Assembly: GCF_010614725.1 (NCBI RefSeq)
Contig: NZ_JAAEHL010000004.1
Coordinates: forward strand, 1-64,000
Length of the DNA stretch: 64,000 bases
Source of the DNA: Flavobacterium ajazii
GTDB lineage: Bacteria; Bacteroidota; Bacteroidia; Flavobacteriales; Flavobacteriaceae
Direction of reading: 5' to 3'
Shown here: positions 45,168 through 54,772 of the stretch, piece by piece
Position numbering within the stretch: position 1 is the stretch's first letter
Layout of the letters: each line of letters starts with the position of its first letter
Made by a program: the position numbers and the translations under genes
The notes under the pieces: generated by a model
The model's input: the letters and a program-made list of their open reading frames with translations, nothing else
Database searches by the model: none
What the model was told of the DNA's origin: nothing

Positions 45168-48100
45168 ATGTTAAAAAATTTACAACTAACCTGTGCGTTA
45201 AGTATCTTTCTAGCAGGAAGCCTTAGCACATCCTTATATGCTCAAAACGTTCAGGATTCAACTGCAACCACTGTAACTGCTACTCCTAAAATAAAAAAAG
45301 GCATTGTAGTCAAAGGCATTGTTAAAGATGCCAAAACAAAAGCGGGATTATCAGGGATAAATGTAGTAGTTAAAGACTTTTCAGCAGCCATTACCAATGA
45401 CGACGGTAGCTTTGAAATCAATGTTCCCGATTTACAAGCACTGTTGACTGTAAGCGGACAGGAATTTCAAACTAAAGTCTTCCCTCTTAAAAACAGAAAT
45501 TCAGATTTAGAAATCTTTTTATACGAAGCGTATTATTCGCCAACTTACCAAATAGCCAATTTGCCTACCGGAGCAGAACTGCAATACGGAAGCACTAAAG
45601 CTGTAAATGTGGTTAATTTTAAAACTAACCAATGGTCAAGTCCTGTTAAAGAATCTGTTGGAGATTTTCTTCAGGGAAGAACTGCCGGACTTAACAGTAT
45701 TAGAAGATCTGGTGTTCCAGGTTCTGGTGCTTATTTAAACCTGCGTGGTTTTACTTCTTTGTACGGAACAAATAAACCATTGATCATTGTAGACGGAATG
45801 ATTTATGACGATGAAGATTACGGTTCCGGAATTATACAAAACAACACATCATCTCCTTTGGATAACATTGATGTTAAAGATATTGAAAACATCACCGTAC
45901 TAAAAGACGACAGTGCTCTTTACGGAACCAAAGGTGCCAATGGTGTACTTATTATCAATACTACACGTCCAACAGAACTGACTACAAAAATTGACTTTAC
46001 CATGTACGGAAGTGCCAACCAGACACCTGACCAATTGCCGGTTATGGGTGCAGATGCCTATCGTACACATATTTCGCAACTAGAAGCTACCCGTGGTCTT
46101 TCTCAGGATCAAATTGCGGCTCTTCCTTATATGAATGACAATCCATTGGTTCCGGGATATTATAAATATCATAACGAAACCAACTGGCAGGATAAAGTTT
46201 TCAAATCAAGTTTTAGCCAAAACTACTTCCTTAAAGTACGCGGAGGAGATGATATTGCAAAATATGGCTTATCAGTAGGTTATCTTAATAATCAGGGAAT
46301 TGTAGAAAATACAGAATCAAAACGTTACAGTACCCGTTTAAACGCTGCTTTGCGTTTAACTGAAAAACTTTACGTAGATGCCAACATGTCTTTCATTAAT
46401 AACCTTCAGGAACAAAGGGATCAGGGATTTGCTTACAAAACCAGCCCGATATATCTTTCCCTTACAAAGTCCCCATTTTTAGCAGCTAATGCTATAGATG
46501 ACGAAGGAAATGCTTCTCCAAACCTGGCAGATACTGACGATTTTAATGTAAGTAATCCCAGAGCGATTTTAGAGAACGGAATTGGAACCAACAAAAACTA
46601 CCGTTTCTTTGGAAACCTTAATTTTAAATATGTTATTAATAATGCCTGGAACGTAAATACTCTTTTCGGACTTACTTATAACAAAGAGCGTGAGATTTTC
46701 TTCATTCCTGATAAAGGAGTAGCCGATGTTATTCTGCCTACTGCCATAGCTAAAAACCGTTCAGGAAGTGAAGTTCAAATTTTAAACAGCCTTTACACAG
46801 ACACATTTGCAAATTATTTTAAGAAGTTTAAAGACGACCAACAAGTAGAAGTCCGTTTTGGTTTTAGAACACAAAGCAATCATTCTGAAAGCGATTTAGG
46901 TCTTGGATACAATTCAGCTACAGATGACTTTACAAGTGTGGGAGCCGGATCTAACCTATTGCGCCAGGTTGGAGGAGCCTTAGGAGAATGGAACTGGCTT
47001 AATATGTATGCCAGTGCAAATTATAATTATCATAATAAATATTTCCTGACTACAAGTTATGCTGTTGACGGTTCAAGCCGTTTTGGAGATAAAGAGAATG
47101 GAAATAATAAATTCTCCCTTATGACTGCTATAACAGGAGCATGGATGGTTTCTGCAGAGAATTTTATGAAGAATTCAAAAACTATCGATTACTTAAAATT
47201 AAGAGGTACCATTAGCGAAAGCGGAAATGATGACATCGGAAACTTTACTGCCCAAAAATATTACGTTTCTCAAAACTTATTAGGTGTACAAGGCTTGGTA
47301 AGCGGTAATATTGGAAACCCGAACCTTCAATGGGAAACCGTTAAAAAAATGAATTTAGGAGCAGATTTAGGTTTATTTAACGAACGCATCAATCTTTCTA
47401 TGGATTTTTACAGAAAGAAAACAGACGATATGATTGTTTATGAATCTGTAAGCAATGCTACAGGTTTCGACTATGTAGTTTCTAATAGTGGTGAAATGCA
47501 GACTTTAGGGGCTGAATTGTCTTTGAATAGCCGCGTTATAAGTTCTCCTGATTTTACTTTTGATTTTGGTTTAAATTTAGCTACTTACAAAAACAAAGTA
47601 CAAGCCCTTCCAAATGGTGATATCCTTACTCAGTTTGGCGGAGCAACATATATTACATCTGTAGGCAATGATGCAAACTTATTCTATGGTTTACAGACAA
47701 ATGGTGTTTATTCTACAACTGCAGAGGCTCAGGCTGATGGATATTCAAAACGCTTAAGCAATGGAGAATTAGTTCCTTTTGCAGGTGGTGATATGCGTTT
47801 TACAGATAAAAATGGTGATAAAGTTATAGATGATAAAGACCGTATGGTAATTGGTAATCCAAACCCGGATTTAACCGGAAGCTTTACAACAAATTTTACA
47901 TATAAACGCTTTAGCCTTCAGGGACTATTCACTTTTTCTGCAGGAAACGATTTATATAACGGAGTACGTTATAATCTTGAGAAAATGAGCGGCTACGAGA
48001 ATCAAAGTGTTGCTGTTTCAAATCGCTGGAGAGCTGAAGGACAACAAACTGATATTCCAAAAGCAGTTTGGGGAGACCCAATGGGAAATGCCAGTTTTTC

Positions 48101-48356
48101 AGACCGATGGATTGAAGATGGTTCTTATTTAAGACTTAAAACTTTAGTACTGGGATATGATTTTAATGTTGAAAAAATGAATTATATCAAAGCCATAAAA
48201 ATTTATGCCACTGCAAATAACTTGTTTACGCTGACAAATTATTTGGGATATGATCCTGAATTTAGTGCTACCTCATCTATATTTGGTCAGGGAGCAGATG
48301 TTGGATTAGCCCCACAATTCACAAGTTTCCAATTAGGATTGCGTTTAGGGCTTTAA
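45168..48356 (+). CDS. SusC/RagA-family TonB-dependent outer-membrane transporter (second)
   Basis: The 1062 residues have a signal peptide ending LYAQ. A carboxypeptidase-regulatory-like domain (VVKGIVKDAKTKAGLSGINV) is followed by a plug with LQGRTAGLNSIRRSGVPGSG, LNLRGFTSLYGTNKPLIIVD and GTKGANGVLIINT. A barrel follows, and the C terminus reads LGLRLGL. The plug signature is more divergent than in the first SusC of the operon, so the two probably have different ligands or form different complexes. The partner is the SusD gene 27 bp downstream. Confidence 0.95.
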   Translation: MLKNLQLTCALSIFLAGSLSTSLYAQNVQDSTATTVTATPKIKKGIVVKGIVKDAKTKAGLSGINVVVKDFSAAITNDDGSFEINVPDLQALLTVSGQEFQTKVFPLKNRNSDLEIFLYEAYYSPTYQIANLPTGAELQYGSTKAVNVVNFKTNQWSSPVKESVGDFLQGRTAGLNSIRRSGVPGSGAYLNLRGFTSLYGTNKPLIIVDGMIYDDEDYGSGIIQNNTSSPLDNIDVKDIENITVLKDDSALYGTKGANGVLIINTTRPTELTTKIDFTMYGSANQTPDQLPVMGADAYRTHISQLEATRGLSQDQIAALPYMNDNPLVPGYYKYHNETNWQDKVFKSSFSQNYFLKVRGGDDIAKYGLSVGYLNNQGIVENTESKRYSTRLNAALRLTEKLYVDANMSFINNLQEQRDQGFAYKTSPIYLSLTKSPFLAANAIDDEGNASPNLADTDDFNVSNPRAILENGIGTNKNYRFFGNLNFKYVINNAWNVNTLFGLTYNKEREIFFIPDKGVADVILPTAIAKNRSGSEVQILNSLYTDTFANYFKKFKDDQQVEVRFGFRTQSNHSESDLGLGYNSATDDFTSVGAGSNLLRQVGGALGEWNWLNMYASANYNYHNKYFLTTSYAVDGSSRFGDKENGNNKFSLMTAITGAWMVSAENFMKNSKTIDYLKLRGTISESGNDDIGNFTAQKYYVSQNLLGVQGLVSGNIGNPNLQWETVKKMNLGADLGLFNERINLSMDFYRKKTDDMIVYESVSNATGFDYVVSNSGEMQTLGAELSLNSRVISSPDFTFDFGLNLATYKNKVQALPNGDILTQFGGATYITSVGNDANLFYGLQTNGVYSTTAEAQADGYSKRLSNGELVPFAGGDMRFTDKNGDKVIDDKDRMVIGNPNPDLTGSFTTNFTYKRFSLQGLFTFSAGNDLYNGVRYNLEKMSGYENQSVAVSNRWRAEGQQTDIPKAVWGDPMGNASFSDRWIEDGSYLRLKTLVLGYDFNVEKMNYIKAIKIYATANNLFTLTNYLGYDPEFSATSSIFGQGADVGLAPQFTSFQLGLRLGL

Positions 48357-48383
48357 TTATTTTACACTTAGAAGAAGATACAG

Positions 48384-50123
48384 ATGATAACAATTACAAA
48401 AACAAAAAAAAGCATTCTATTAGGTATGATGGCGCTCACATTTGGCCTCAACTCCTGTTCTGATTATCTGGATGTACAGCCTGAGGATAAGCTTGTTGAA
48501 GAGCAAATGTACCGTAATATATATGATGCTGATGCTGCTGTAATAGGTGTTTATGGAAAATTTATGGCGCTTGCAGAGAAAAATATTATTTTGAATGAAA
48601 TGCGGGCAGACCTAATGAGTACAACGCGAAATTCGACACCTTATCTAAAAGAAATTTCAGAACACAATGTTTCAGCAAATAACCCTTATGCAAATCCTAA
48701 AGATTTCTACGTGGTTATCCAAAACTGCAACAATGTGCTTAAAAATTTCGATATGATGCTCGAAAAAAAGCGATTTACTCAGGAGCAGTACAATGAACGA
48801 TATTCTGATATTGGAGCAATCCGTAGCTGGGTATATTTACAATTGGGAATTCACTATGGTAGTGTTCCTTACATCACCGAATCAATTGAAAATATTGAAG
48901 ATGCAAAAAACATTTCTAAATACCCGAGATTACCATTTGATCAATTATTAGACAAACTGATTTTATTCACGGAGAACCTACCTTACAAAGGTTTATACTC
49001 GGTAGGAAGTTCACTGGTAATTACTATTGATGGTTATAACACTGCAAAATTCTTTATTAACAAAGAATGTCTGCTAGGTGATTTACAGCTTTGGAAAGGA
49101 AATTATCAGGAAGCTGCTGCACACTACAAAAACGTTATGGAGACAGGAACCAGAGGCGGTACTGATACAGAATTATACAATACTTACAGAGTAAAGTTTG
49201 CAGAGGTTATTACTCACGATGATTTAGCTGTAGGTTACTTAAGATATTCTGAACAAGACGCTACAACTTTAATCAATAGCAATACACAAGGCTGGCGATC
49301 TATTTTTGCCAGAGACAGAGATCTATTATGGAATTCAGAATGGATCTGGTCTTTGCCTTTCGAAAATAATTTTGCACCTAAAAACCCATTTATTGCTTTA
49401 TTCTCTAACAAAAATGGCGATTATTTGGTTAAACCATCCCAAAGTGCTATGGATTTATGGAACAGCCAGAAACAAAGCAATGACATTCCTTATGATGCTC
49501 GTGGTCAGAAATTTACTTACAATATCGTAAATGGAGACCCTGTAATTATGAAATACCTTTACAGTAGTGAAGCTGTAGCTTCAACAGGAGTTGCCAATAC
49601 AAAAGGACAATGGTTTTTATACCGTGCAGCAAAATTACATCTTCGTTATGCAGAAGCAGCCAATAGGGATAACCAGCAAAAAGTTGCATATGCTATTTTA
49701 AATAATGGTATCAGAAGAGCTTACACTCCAAGTCCAGCACCTACAGACGTTACGGATGTTCAGCAAACTAAATTACCTTTCCCTTATGATTTTGATGCCC
49801 GTATGGGAGATTACCCTTCTTATAGAGGAAACTGGCATCGTAATGACGGAATCCGTGGCCGAGCTTTCATGAAATTTGTTGGGGCAGTTGGAGATGATGT
49901 AATAACAACCGAAAACAATATTATCCAGGAAGATGCTTTAGAGCTGGCATACGAAGGAAACCGTTGGGAAGATTTGGTACGTATTGCTTTACGAAGAAAT
50001 GACCCTGCCTTTTTAGCTGATAAGATTTATGAAAAACTTAGCAAAGAAGGAAATGGTAAAGCAAGCGAAGTGCGTGCAAAATTGATGAATGTTAACAATT
50101 GGTATTTACCTTTTAACTGGTAA
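48384..50123 (+). CDS. SusD/RagB-family surface lipoprotein (second)
   Basis: The 579 residues have a lipoprotein signal (MALTFGLNSC) then SDYLDVQPEDKLVEEQMYRN. Helical motifs typical of SusD follow (YVVIQNCNNVLKNFD, IGAIRSWVYLQLGIHYG). The C-terminal part has FLYRAAKLHLRYAEAANRDN and DALELAYEGNRWEDLVRIAL. It is somewhat longer than the first SusD. It is the last gene of the operon, followed by a terminator hairpin at about 50163-50206. Confidence 0.95.
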   Translation: MITITKTKKSILLGMMALTFGLNSCSDYLDVQPEDKLVEEQMYRNIYDADAAVIGVYGKFMALAEKNIILNEMRADLMSTTRNSTPYLKEISEHNVSANNPYANPKDFYVVIQNCNNVLKNFDMMLEKKRFTQEQYNERYSDIGAIRSWVYLQLGIHYGSVPYITESIENIEDAKNISKYPRLPFDQLLDKLILFTENLPYKGLYSVGSSLVITIDGYNTAKFFINKECLLGDLQLWKGNYQEAAAHYKNVMETGTRGGTDTELYNTYRVKFAEVITHDDLAVGYLRYSEQDATTLINSNTQGWRSIFARDRDLLWNSEWIWSLPFENNFAPKNPFIALFSNKNGDYLVKPSQSAMDLWNSQKQSNDIPYDARGQKFTYNIVNGDPVIMKYLYSSEAVASTGVANTKGQWFLYRAAKLHLRYAEAANRDNQQKVAYAILNNGIRRAYTPSPAPTDVTDVQQTKLPFPYDFDARMGDYPSYRGNWHRNDGIRGRAFMKFVGAVGDDVITTENNIIQEDALELAYEGNRWEDLVRIALRRNDPAFLADKIYEKLSKEGNGKASEVRAKLMNVNNWYLPFNW

Positions 50124-50162
50124 CACTTTATAGAACAAAGAAATACCGCCACAACCTATTTT

Positions 50163-50206
50163 AAAAAAGACCTTAGAAGTAATTCGTTTTACTACTAAGG
50201 TTTTTT
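50163..50206 (+). terminator. Terminator after the FAS1/Sus operon
   Basis: The arms ACCTTAGAAGTA and (AC)TACTAAGGT pair around a loop of about ten bases. They are flanked by AAAAAAG on the left and TTTTTTATTTTT on the right. It lies 40 bp after the last susD gene. Confidence 0.75.
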
Positions 50207-50217
50207 ATTTTTCAGAA

Positions 50218-50489
50218 GCCAATCCGGCCATCCACTACATCTTTACCCGCTTAAAGAAAGCAGCAAAAGGATGCCGTTGCTGTCTTTACCAAACAGCTAT
50301 TTTCAAAAAGAGATTTAATTGTAACCTATTCAATAGATTTTTGCAGGTAGAAAAAATAAAAATGCATTTTTACTTCCAACAGGCATTCAGGACAAAACAC
50401 GTAAAATGTATAAAATAACTGGTTTTGAACTTACCAGTTCTGAAGAAACACAAGGATGGGATTTTTTTATGAACAACGGTATGATTTAA
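50218..50489 (+). pseudogene. Decayed gene remnant of unknown family
   Basis: Two plus-strand frames hold protein-like stretches that join by a frameshift. The first has KDAVAVFTKQLFSKRDLIV and ends at the TAG at about 50346. The other (50337-50489) has KNAFLLPTGIQDKTRKMYKI and then FELTSSEETQGWDFFMNNGM to a TAA. Together they look like the 3' end of one gene with a one-base shift. I do not recognise the family. Confidence 0.35.
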
Positions 50490-50500
50490 AATTTAAATAA

Positions 50501-50544
50501 AAAACAGCCTTCAAAATCAATTTGATTTTGAAGGCTGTTTTTTT
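50501..50544. terminator. Bidirectional terminator between convergent units
   Basis: A long perfect stem (AACAGCCTTCAAAATCAA against TTGATTTTGAAGGCTGTT) has A's on the left and T's on the right. It can act for the plus-strand remnant and for the minus-strand GNAT gene that ends at 50555. Confidence 0.85.
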
Positions 50545-50554
50545 AGAATACATT

Positions 50555-51040
50555 CTAAAAAGTCAGTGCCATATCATTCCAGACTTCTCCGCCATGAACA
50601 GATTGGGAAACTCCCAAATCAACAAATCCAAAACGCTGATAGTATTTAATTAAATGCGATTTGCAAGTCAGGATCACACCTTTTCTCCCTTCAATTTCTG
50701 CTTGTGCAATTAAATACTTCATCAACTTCCCTGCATAGCCCTGATTGCGATATTCTGGTGCTACGGCAATCCCAAAAATGCTTTGCCATTTACCATCCTT
50801 ATCGTGCAGTGATGCTTCGTTAAACAATTCGTCACTAATCGTATTTTGATTCGTGACCATTCCGTTTACAAAACCAATTAACTTTCCCTCAGATTCCAGA
50901 AGCCAAAAATGTTCTGCATAAACTTTTATCCTATTAGAAAATGATTCTTTTGATGCAGCTTCATTAGGCGGAAAGCAAATATTTTCAATTTCACTAATAA
51001 CATCAAGATCATTCAAAGTAGCATTTCTAAAAGTAATCAT
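50555..51040 (-). CDS. GNAT-family N-acetyltransferase
   Basis: The 161 residues show the GNAT fold from the first strand (MITFRNATLNDLDVISEIE) to the acetyl-CoA loop (FGIAVAPEYRNQGYAGKLM, about residues 90-108). The family pattern V-x-P-x-x-R-x-x-G is visible. The C terminus (GVILTCKSHLIKYYQRFGFVD) contains the usual YxxxGF end. It transfers an acetyl group from acetyl-CoA to an unknown amine. It lies about 100 bp downstream of the aminotransferase gene, with a hairpin between them. Confidence 0.92.
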   Translation of the reverse strand: MITFRNATLNDLDVISEIENICFPPNEAASKESFSNRIKVYAEHFWLLESEGKLIGFVNGMVTNQNTISDELFNEASLHDKDGKWQSIFGIAVAPEYRNQGYAGKLMKYLIAQAEIEGRKGVILTCKSHLIKYYQRFGFVDLGVSQSVHGGEVWNDMALTF

Positions 51041-51095
51041 AGTTTTAAAATTTTAGTAAAATTAAACAAAGTCCTTTTTCCCTTTAAACAATAAA

Positions 51096-51123
51096 CCTCC
51101 AAAATCTATCTGACTTTGGAGAT
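51096..51123. terminator. Short hairpin between aminotransferase and GNAT genes
   Basis: CTCCAAA and TTTGGAG pair over an 11-base loop. The T-run is on the plus-strand side, so it is a poor terminator for the minus-strand genes. It may be a weak or bidirectional element. Confidence 0.4.
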
Positions 51124-51140
51124 TTTCTTTTTTTTTTTAT

Positions 51141-52628
51141 TTAGAACACAAACCAATCCTTCACATCTTCTTCAATAGTTTCTCTGATCAAAAGATTATC
51201 AAACTCATTTGTTACCGGATTATATTGATACCCTTTTTGCCATTCTTCATAATTAAGCGCCACTTTTTGTATAGCTCTACAAATAAACAACAGTTCATCA
51301 TCTTTCAATGTCGGATGAAGCGACACTCTTACCCATCCCGGTTTTTCAGTTAAGTTTTTCTGAAGGATTCCGTTTGTGATTTCTGTAGATTTCTCTTCGT
51401 TAATATTCAATAAATAATGTGCATACGTACTGGCACAAGACCAGCCTCCACGGACCTGGATTCCAAAACGGTCATTTAAAAGACGGACAATTAAATTATA
51501 ATGAATGTTTTCTATTGTAAAAGAAACACAACCAATTCGCTCACTTTTTAAATCGCCCAAAATAGATAAACCATCAACTTTTTGAAGTTCCGAATAACAG
51601 AGCTTCAATAATTCTTTCTCCCTGTTTTGAATATTCCCCTCTCCCATCTGCTCTTTCAGTTGCAGACATAAAGCTGTTCGCATCACCTGAAGAAAACCGG
51701 GAGTTCCTCCATCTTCTTTTACTTCTATAGCATCGCTGTAATAATAACCACCCCAAGGATTTGTGCATTTTACATTTCCTCCTCCGGGATTATCAGGAAA
51801 ATTGGATTTATATAATTTTTCATTAAAGACCAAAATACCGCAAGTTCCCGGACCACCTAAAAATTTGTGAGGCGAAAAGAAAATTGCATCCAATTGTTCT
51901 TCGGGATCTTTAGGATGCATATCGATTTTGACATAAGGTGCCGAAGCTGCAAAATCGACAAAACACAGACCGCCGTGCTGATGCATAATTTTTGCCAGTT
52001 CATGATACGGAGTAATAATTCCGGTAACGTTGGAACAGGCTGTAAAAGAACCTATTTTCAACGTTCGGTTTTCATATTTTTTAAGTTCTGATGCTAATAT
52101 TTTTGGATCAACCAAGTTGTTTTCGCCTGCAGGTAAGACCACTACATCTGCGATCGTTTCGTACCACGGAACCTGATTCGAATGATGCTCCATATGCGTA
52201 ATGAAAACTACCGGTCTTTCATCATCAAAATTCAGTTTTACATTGTAAATATTATCCGCAGACCGCAATCCCATGATACGCTGTAACTTGTTCAGCGCAG
52301 CTGTCATCCCGGTTCCTGTAGTAACCAAAACATCCGAATCTTTGGCGTTTACATGTTTTTTTATCAATTGTCTTGCATGCTGATAGGCATATGTAGATGC
52401 TTTACCTGTTTCACTGGAAAACGAGTGGGTATTGGCAATCATCGGACCTATTTTATTGAGCATAATATCCTCAATCGGAATGTACAATCTCCCGCTGGCA
52501 ATCCAGTCAGCATAATACAATTTTTGTTTCCCGTAAACCGATTCAAAAGTATGGTTCACTCCAATTATATTTCCTCGAAACTCCGAAAAATATTGTTCTA
52601 ATTCGGTTGTTTTTAAAGTAATTTCCAT
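51141..52628 (-). CDS. Class V (PLP-dependent) aminotransferase/cysteine desulfurase-like
   Basis: The 495 residues have the class V fold: a PLP phosphate-binding region VTTGTGMTAALNKL (102-115), HMEHHSNQVPW (145-155), SFTACSNVTG (194-203), VDFAASAPY (224-232) and the PLP lysine in FFSPHKFLGGPG (Lys255). A Cys-containing loop VRGGWSCASTYAHYLL lies near 395-410, so cysteine/selenocysteine lyase-like chemistry is possible. The C-terminal extension is longer than in SufS/IscS. It lies 23 bp downstream of the dsbD-like gene start-to-stop gap on the same strand. The exact substrate is unknown. Confidence 0.9.
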   Translation of the reverse strand: MEITLKTTELEQYFSEFRGNIIGVNHTFESVYGKQKLYYADWIASGRLYIPIEDIMLNKIGPMIANTHSFSSETGKASTYAYQHARQLIKKHVNAKDSDVLVTTGTGMTAALNKLQRIMGLRSADNIYNVKLNFDDERPVVFITHMEHHSNQVPWYETIADVVVLPAGENNLVDPKILASELKKYENRTLKIGSFTACSNVTGIITPYHELAKIMHQHGGLCFVDFAASAPYVKIDMHPKDPEEQLDAIFFSPHKFLGGPGTCGILVFNEKLYKSNFPDNPGGGNVKCTNPWGGYYYSDAIEVKEDGGTPGFLQVMRTALCLQLKEQMGEGNIQNREKELLKLCYSELQKVDGLSILGDLKSERIGCVSFTIENIHYNLIVRLLNDRFGIQVRGGWSCASTYAHYLLNINEEKSTEITNGILQKNLTEKPGWVRVSLHPTLKDDELLFICRAIQKVALNYEEWQKGYQYNPVTNEFDNLLIRETIEEDVKDWFVF

Positions 52629-52651
52629 TTCGTTTATTATTTTAAAAGCAT

Positions 52652-54655
52652 TTACTTTTTAAAGTTCTGTATTCCGGACTGGAGCCAGCTGTAATATGCT
52701 GTAATATCAGGATTGTAAGCAGAAGGTTCAGCAAGATTAGCGCTTTTATGATCTACAATTACATAAAAAGGCTGTGCATTGGCTTTATACGTTTTAATTT
52801 GAAGATCGCTCCATTTATTACCAATCGTTTTAATTTTTTTACCGGTAGTTTCAGAAACATATTGTTCGCTTTCCGGCAAGTCTTTTTTATCATCAACATA
52901 TAATGAAATCAGGACTATATCATTTTTTAAAATACCTAAAACTTTTGGATCAGACCAAACCAGTTCTTCCATTTTTCGGCAGTTCACGCAGGCATATCCT
53001 GTAAAATCCAACAACACCGGTTTTCCTGCTTTTTTAGCGTATTCCATTCCTTTATCATAATCATGAAACGTAATGATATTATGTGGACCATATTCTGCGC
53101 CTTCAGGCAATGTTTCTTTATTAGCTGGTTCCGTGTTTCCTCCGCCAATTCCGTTTGGAGATTCGCTGTAATGCATTGCCGGTGGAAATCCGCTGATGAG
53201 TTTTAAAGGTGCTCCCCAAAGTCCCGGAATCAGGTAAATGGTAAAACTTAAAACAATCAACCCAAAACTTAATCTTCCGACCGAAATATGATTTAACGGA
53301 GAATCATGTGGCAGTGTAATTTTTCCGAATAAGTAAAATGCCAAAGCTCCGAAAACAGCAATCCAGATGGCAAGGAAAACTTCTCTTTCCAGCCAGTGCA
53401 ATTGTAAAACCAAGTCGGCATTGGATAAAAATTTGAAAGCTAAAGCCAGTTCTAAAAATCCTAAAACTACTTTTACAGTATTGAGCCACCCGCCAGATCT
53501 TGGCAAAGCATTCAGCCAGCCCGGAAAAGCTGCAAATAATGAAAACGGAAGCGCAATAGCAATCGAGAATCCTAACATTCCGACAATTGGTGCAATTCCT
53601 CCTTTTGAAGCCGCTTCAACCAACAGCGTTCCCACAATTGGACCTGTACAGGAAAATGATACAATTGCCAAAGCCAGAGCCATGAAGAAAATCCCAATCA
53701 GTCCTCCCTTGTCTGCCTGCGAATCGACTTTATTTGCCAATGCATTTGGAAGCATAATTTCGAAAGCTCCTAAAAACGATATTGCAAAAACAACCAGTAA
53801 AACAAAAAATATCAGATTGAACCAGACATTTGTAGAAAGTGCATTTAATGAATCGGCACCAAAAATTGCGGTTACAATTGACCCCAATAAAACATAAATA
53901 ACTACAATCGAGAACCCGTAAATCAGAGCATTTCTGATTCCCACAGCTTTAGTTTTACTCTGCTTCGTAAAATAACTTACCGTCATCGGAATCATCGGAA
54001 AAACACAAGGTGTCAGCAAAGCCGCAAAACCGGATAAAAATGCAATGATGAAAATGCTCAGAAATCCTCTTGACTCCTGCTTTTTAACCGGATCAGCAAC
54101 TGCTTTTGAAACTGTTTTTTCTGCTTCAACAATTGTTTTATCTTCTGTCACTACAGTGTCATTTTTAGTTACGGCAGTTTCTTCAGCTGCAGCCACTTTC
54201 TTCACATTCGGAATCTTAAACGCTAATTCTTCAGAAGACGGAGGCAGGCAATTGCTGTCATCGCAAACCATGAATTCAACTTCGGCAGCGATATTTGAAA
54301 CCTCATCTGAAGTGAATTTGATCTTTTGTGTAAAAAGCGCTTTATCTTCAAAATATTTAATTTTCATATCGAAAATTTTATCCTGAACCTCATGCCCTTT
54401 TTCTTCAGTCGTTTTTCCGATTAATTCGAAACTTTTCTTTGGATTTTTAAAGTTAAAAGCTGTTCTCGACGGACCTCCTTCTTCGATATATTGTCCGTAT
54501 AAATGCCAGCCGGATTGTATTACGGCCTGAGCTTTCAAAACATATTCTTTGTCTGAGATTTTCTCTACAGACGTAGTCCATTTTACCGGATTGTACATTT
54601 GCCCAAACATGCCGGCACTAAGCAGCAGCATGAAGGTTATGATGCTATTTTTCAT
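52652..54655 (-). CDS. dsbD: DsbD-like thiol:disulfide interchange protein
   Basis: The 667 residues have a signal peptide (MKNSIITFMLLLSAGMFGQ). The N-terminal immunoglobulin-like DsbD domain (about 22-150) contains the Cys pair DDSNCLPPS. A CcdA-like region of about eight membrane helices (about 198-480) contains LTPCVFPMIPMTV and FSCTGPIVGTLL with the two transfer cysteines. The C-terminal thioredoxin domain has ACVNCRKM near 555-562. It moves electrons from cytoplasmic thioredoxin to the periplasm. Nearby TlpA-type genes make a shared redox role likely. Confidence 0.95.
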   Translation of the reverse strand: MKNSIITFMLLLSAGMFGQMYNPVKWTTSVEKISDKEYVLKAQAVIQSGWHLYGQYIEEGGPSRTAFNFKNPKKSFELIGKTTEEKGHEVQDKIFDMKIKYFEDKALFTQKIKFTSDEVSNIAAEVEFMVCDDSNCLPPSSEELAFKIPNVKKVAAAEETAVTKNDTVVTEDKTIVEAEKTVSKAVADPVKKQESRGFLSIFIIAFLSGFAALLTPCVFPMIPMTVSYFTKQSKTKAVGIRNALIYGFSIVVIYVLLGSIVTAIFGADSLNALSTNVWFNLIFFVLLVVFAISFLGAFEIMLPNALANKVDSQADKGGLIGIFFMALALAIVSFSCTGPIVGTLLVEAASKGGIAPIVGMLGFSIAIALPFSLFAAFPGWLNALPRSGGWLNTVKVVLGFLELALAFKFLSNADLVLQLHWLEREVFLAIWIAVFGALAFYLFGKITLPHDSPLNHISVGRLSFGLIVLSFTIYLIPGLWGAPLKLISGFPPAMHYSESPNGIGGGNTEPANKETLPEGAEYGPHNIITFHDYDKGMEYAKKAGKPVLLDFTGYACVNCRKMEELVWSDPKVLGILKNDIVLISLYVDDKKDLPESEQYVSETTGKKIKTIGNKWSDLQIKTYKANAQPFYVIVDHKSANLAEPSAYNPDITAYYSWLQSGIQNFKK

Positions 54656-54772
54656 TGGATTTTTTGATTTGATATTTTAAAAAAAGAGCTGTCCGGAAAC
54701 AGCTCTTTAGGCCTTTCAACAAAATAATTAACTAACCAGGATTTTGTAAAAATGAAAGACTACGTATGAAAT

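Noticed and set aside
53367..53897. 176-codon plus-strand frame inside the dsbD-like gene
   Set aside because: It is antisense to a clear membrane-protein gene and has a low-complexity Ser/Lys/Asn composition; it is a shadow frame.
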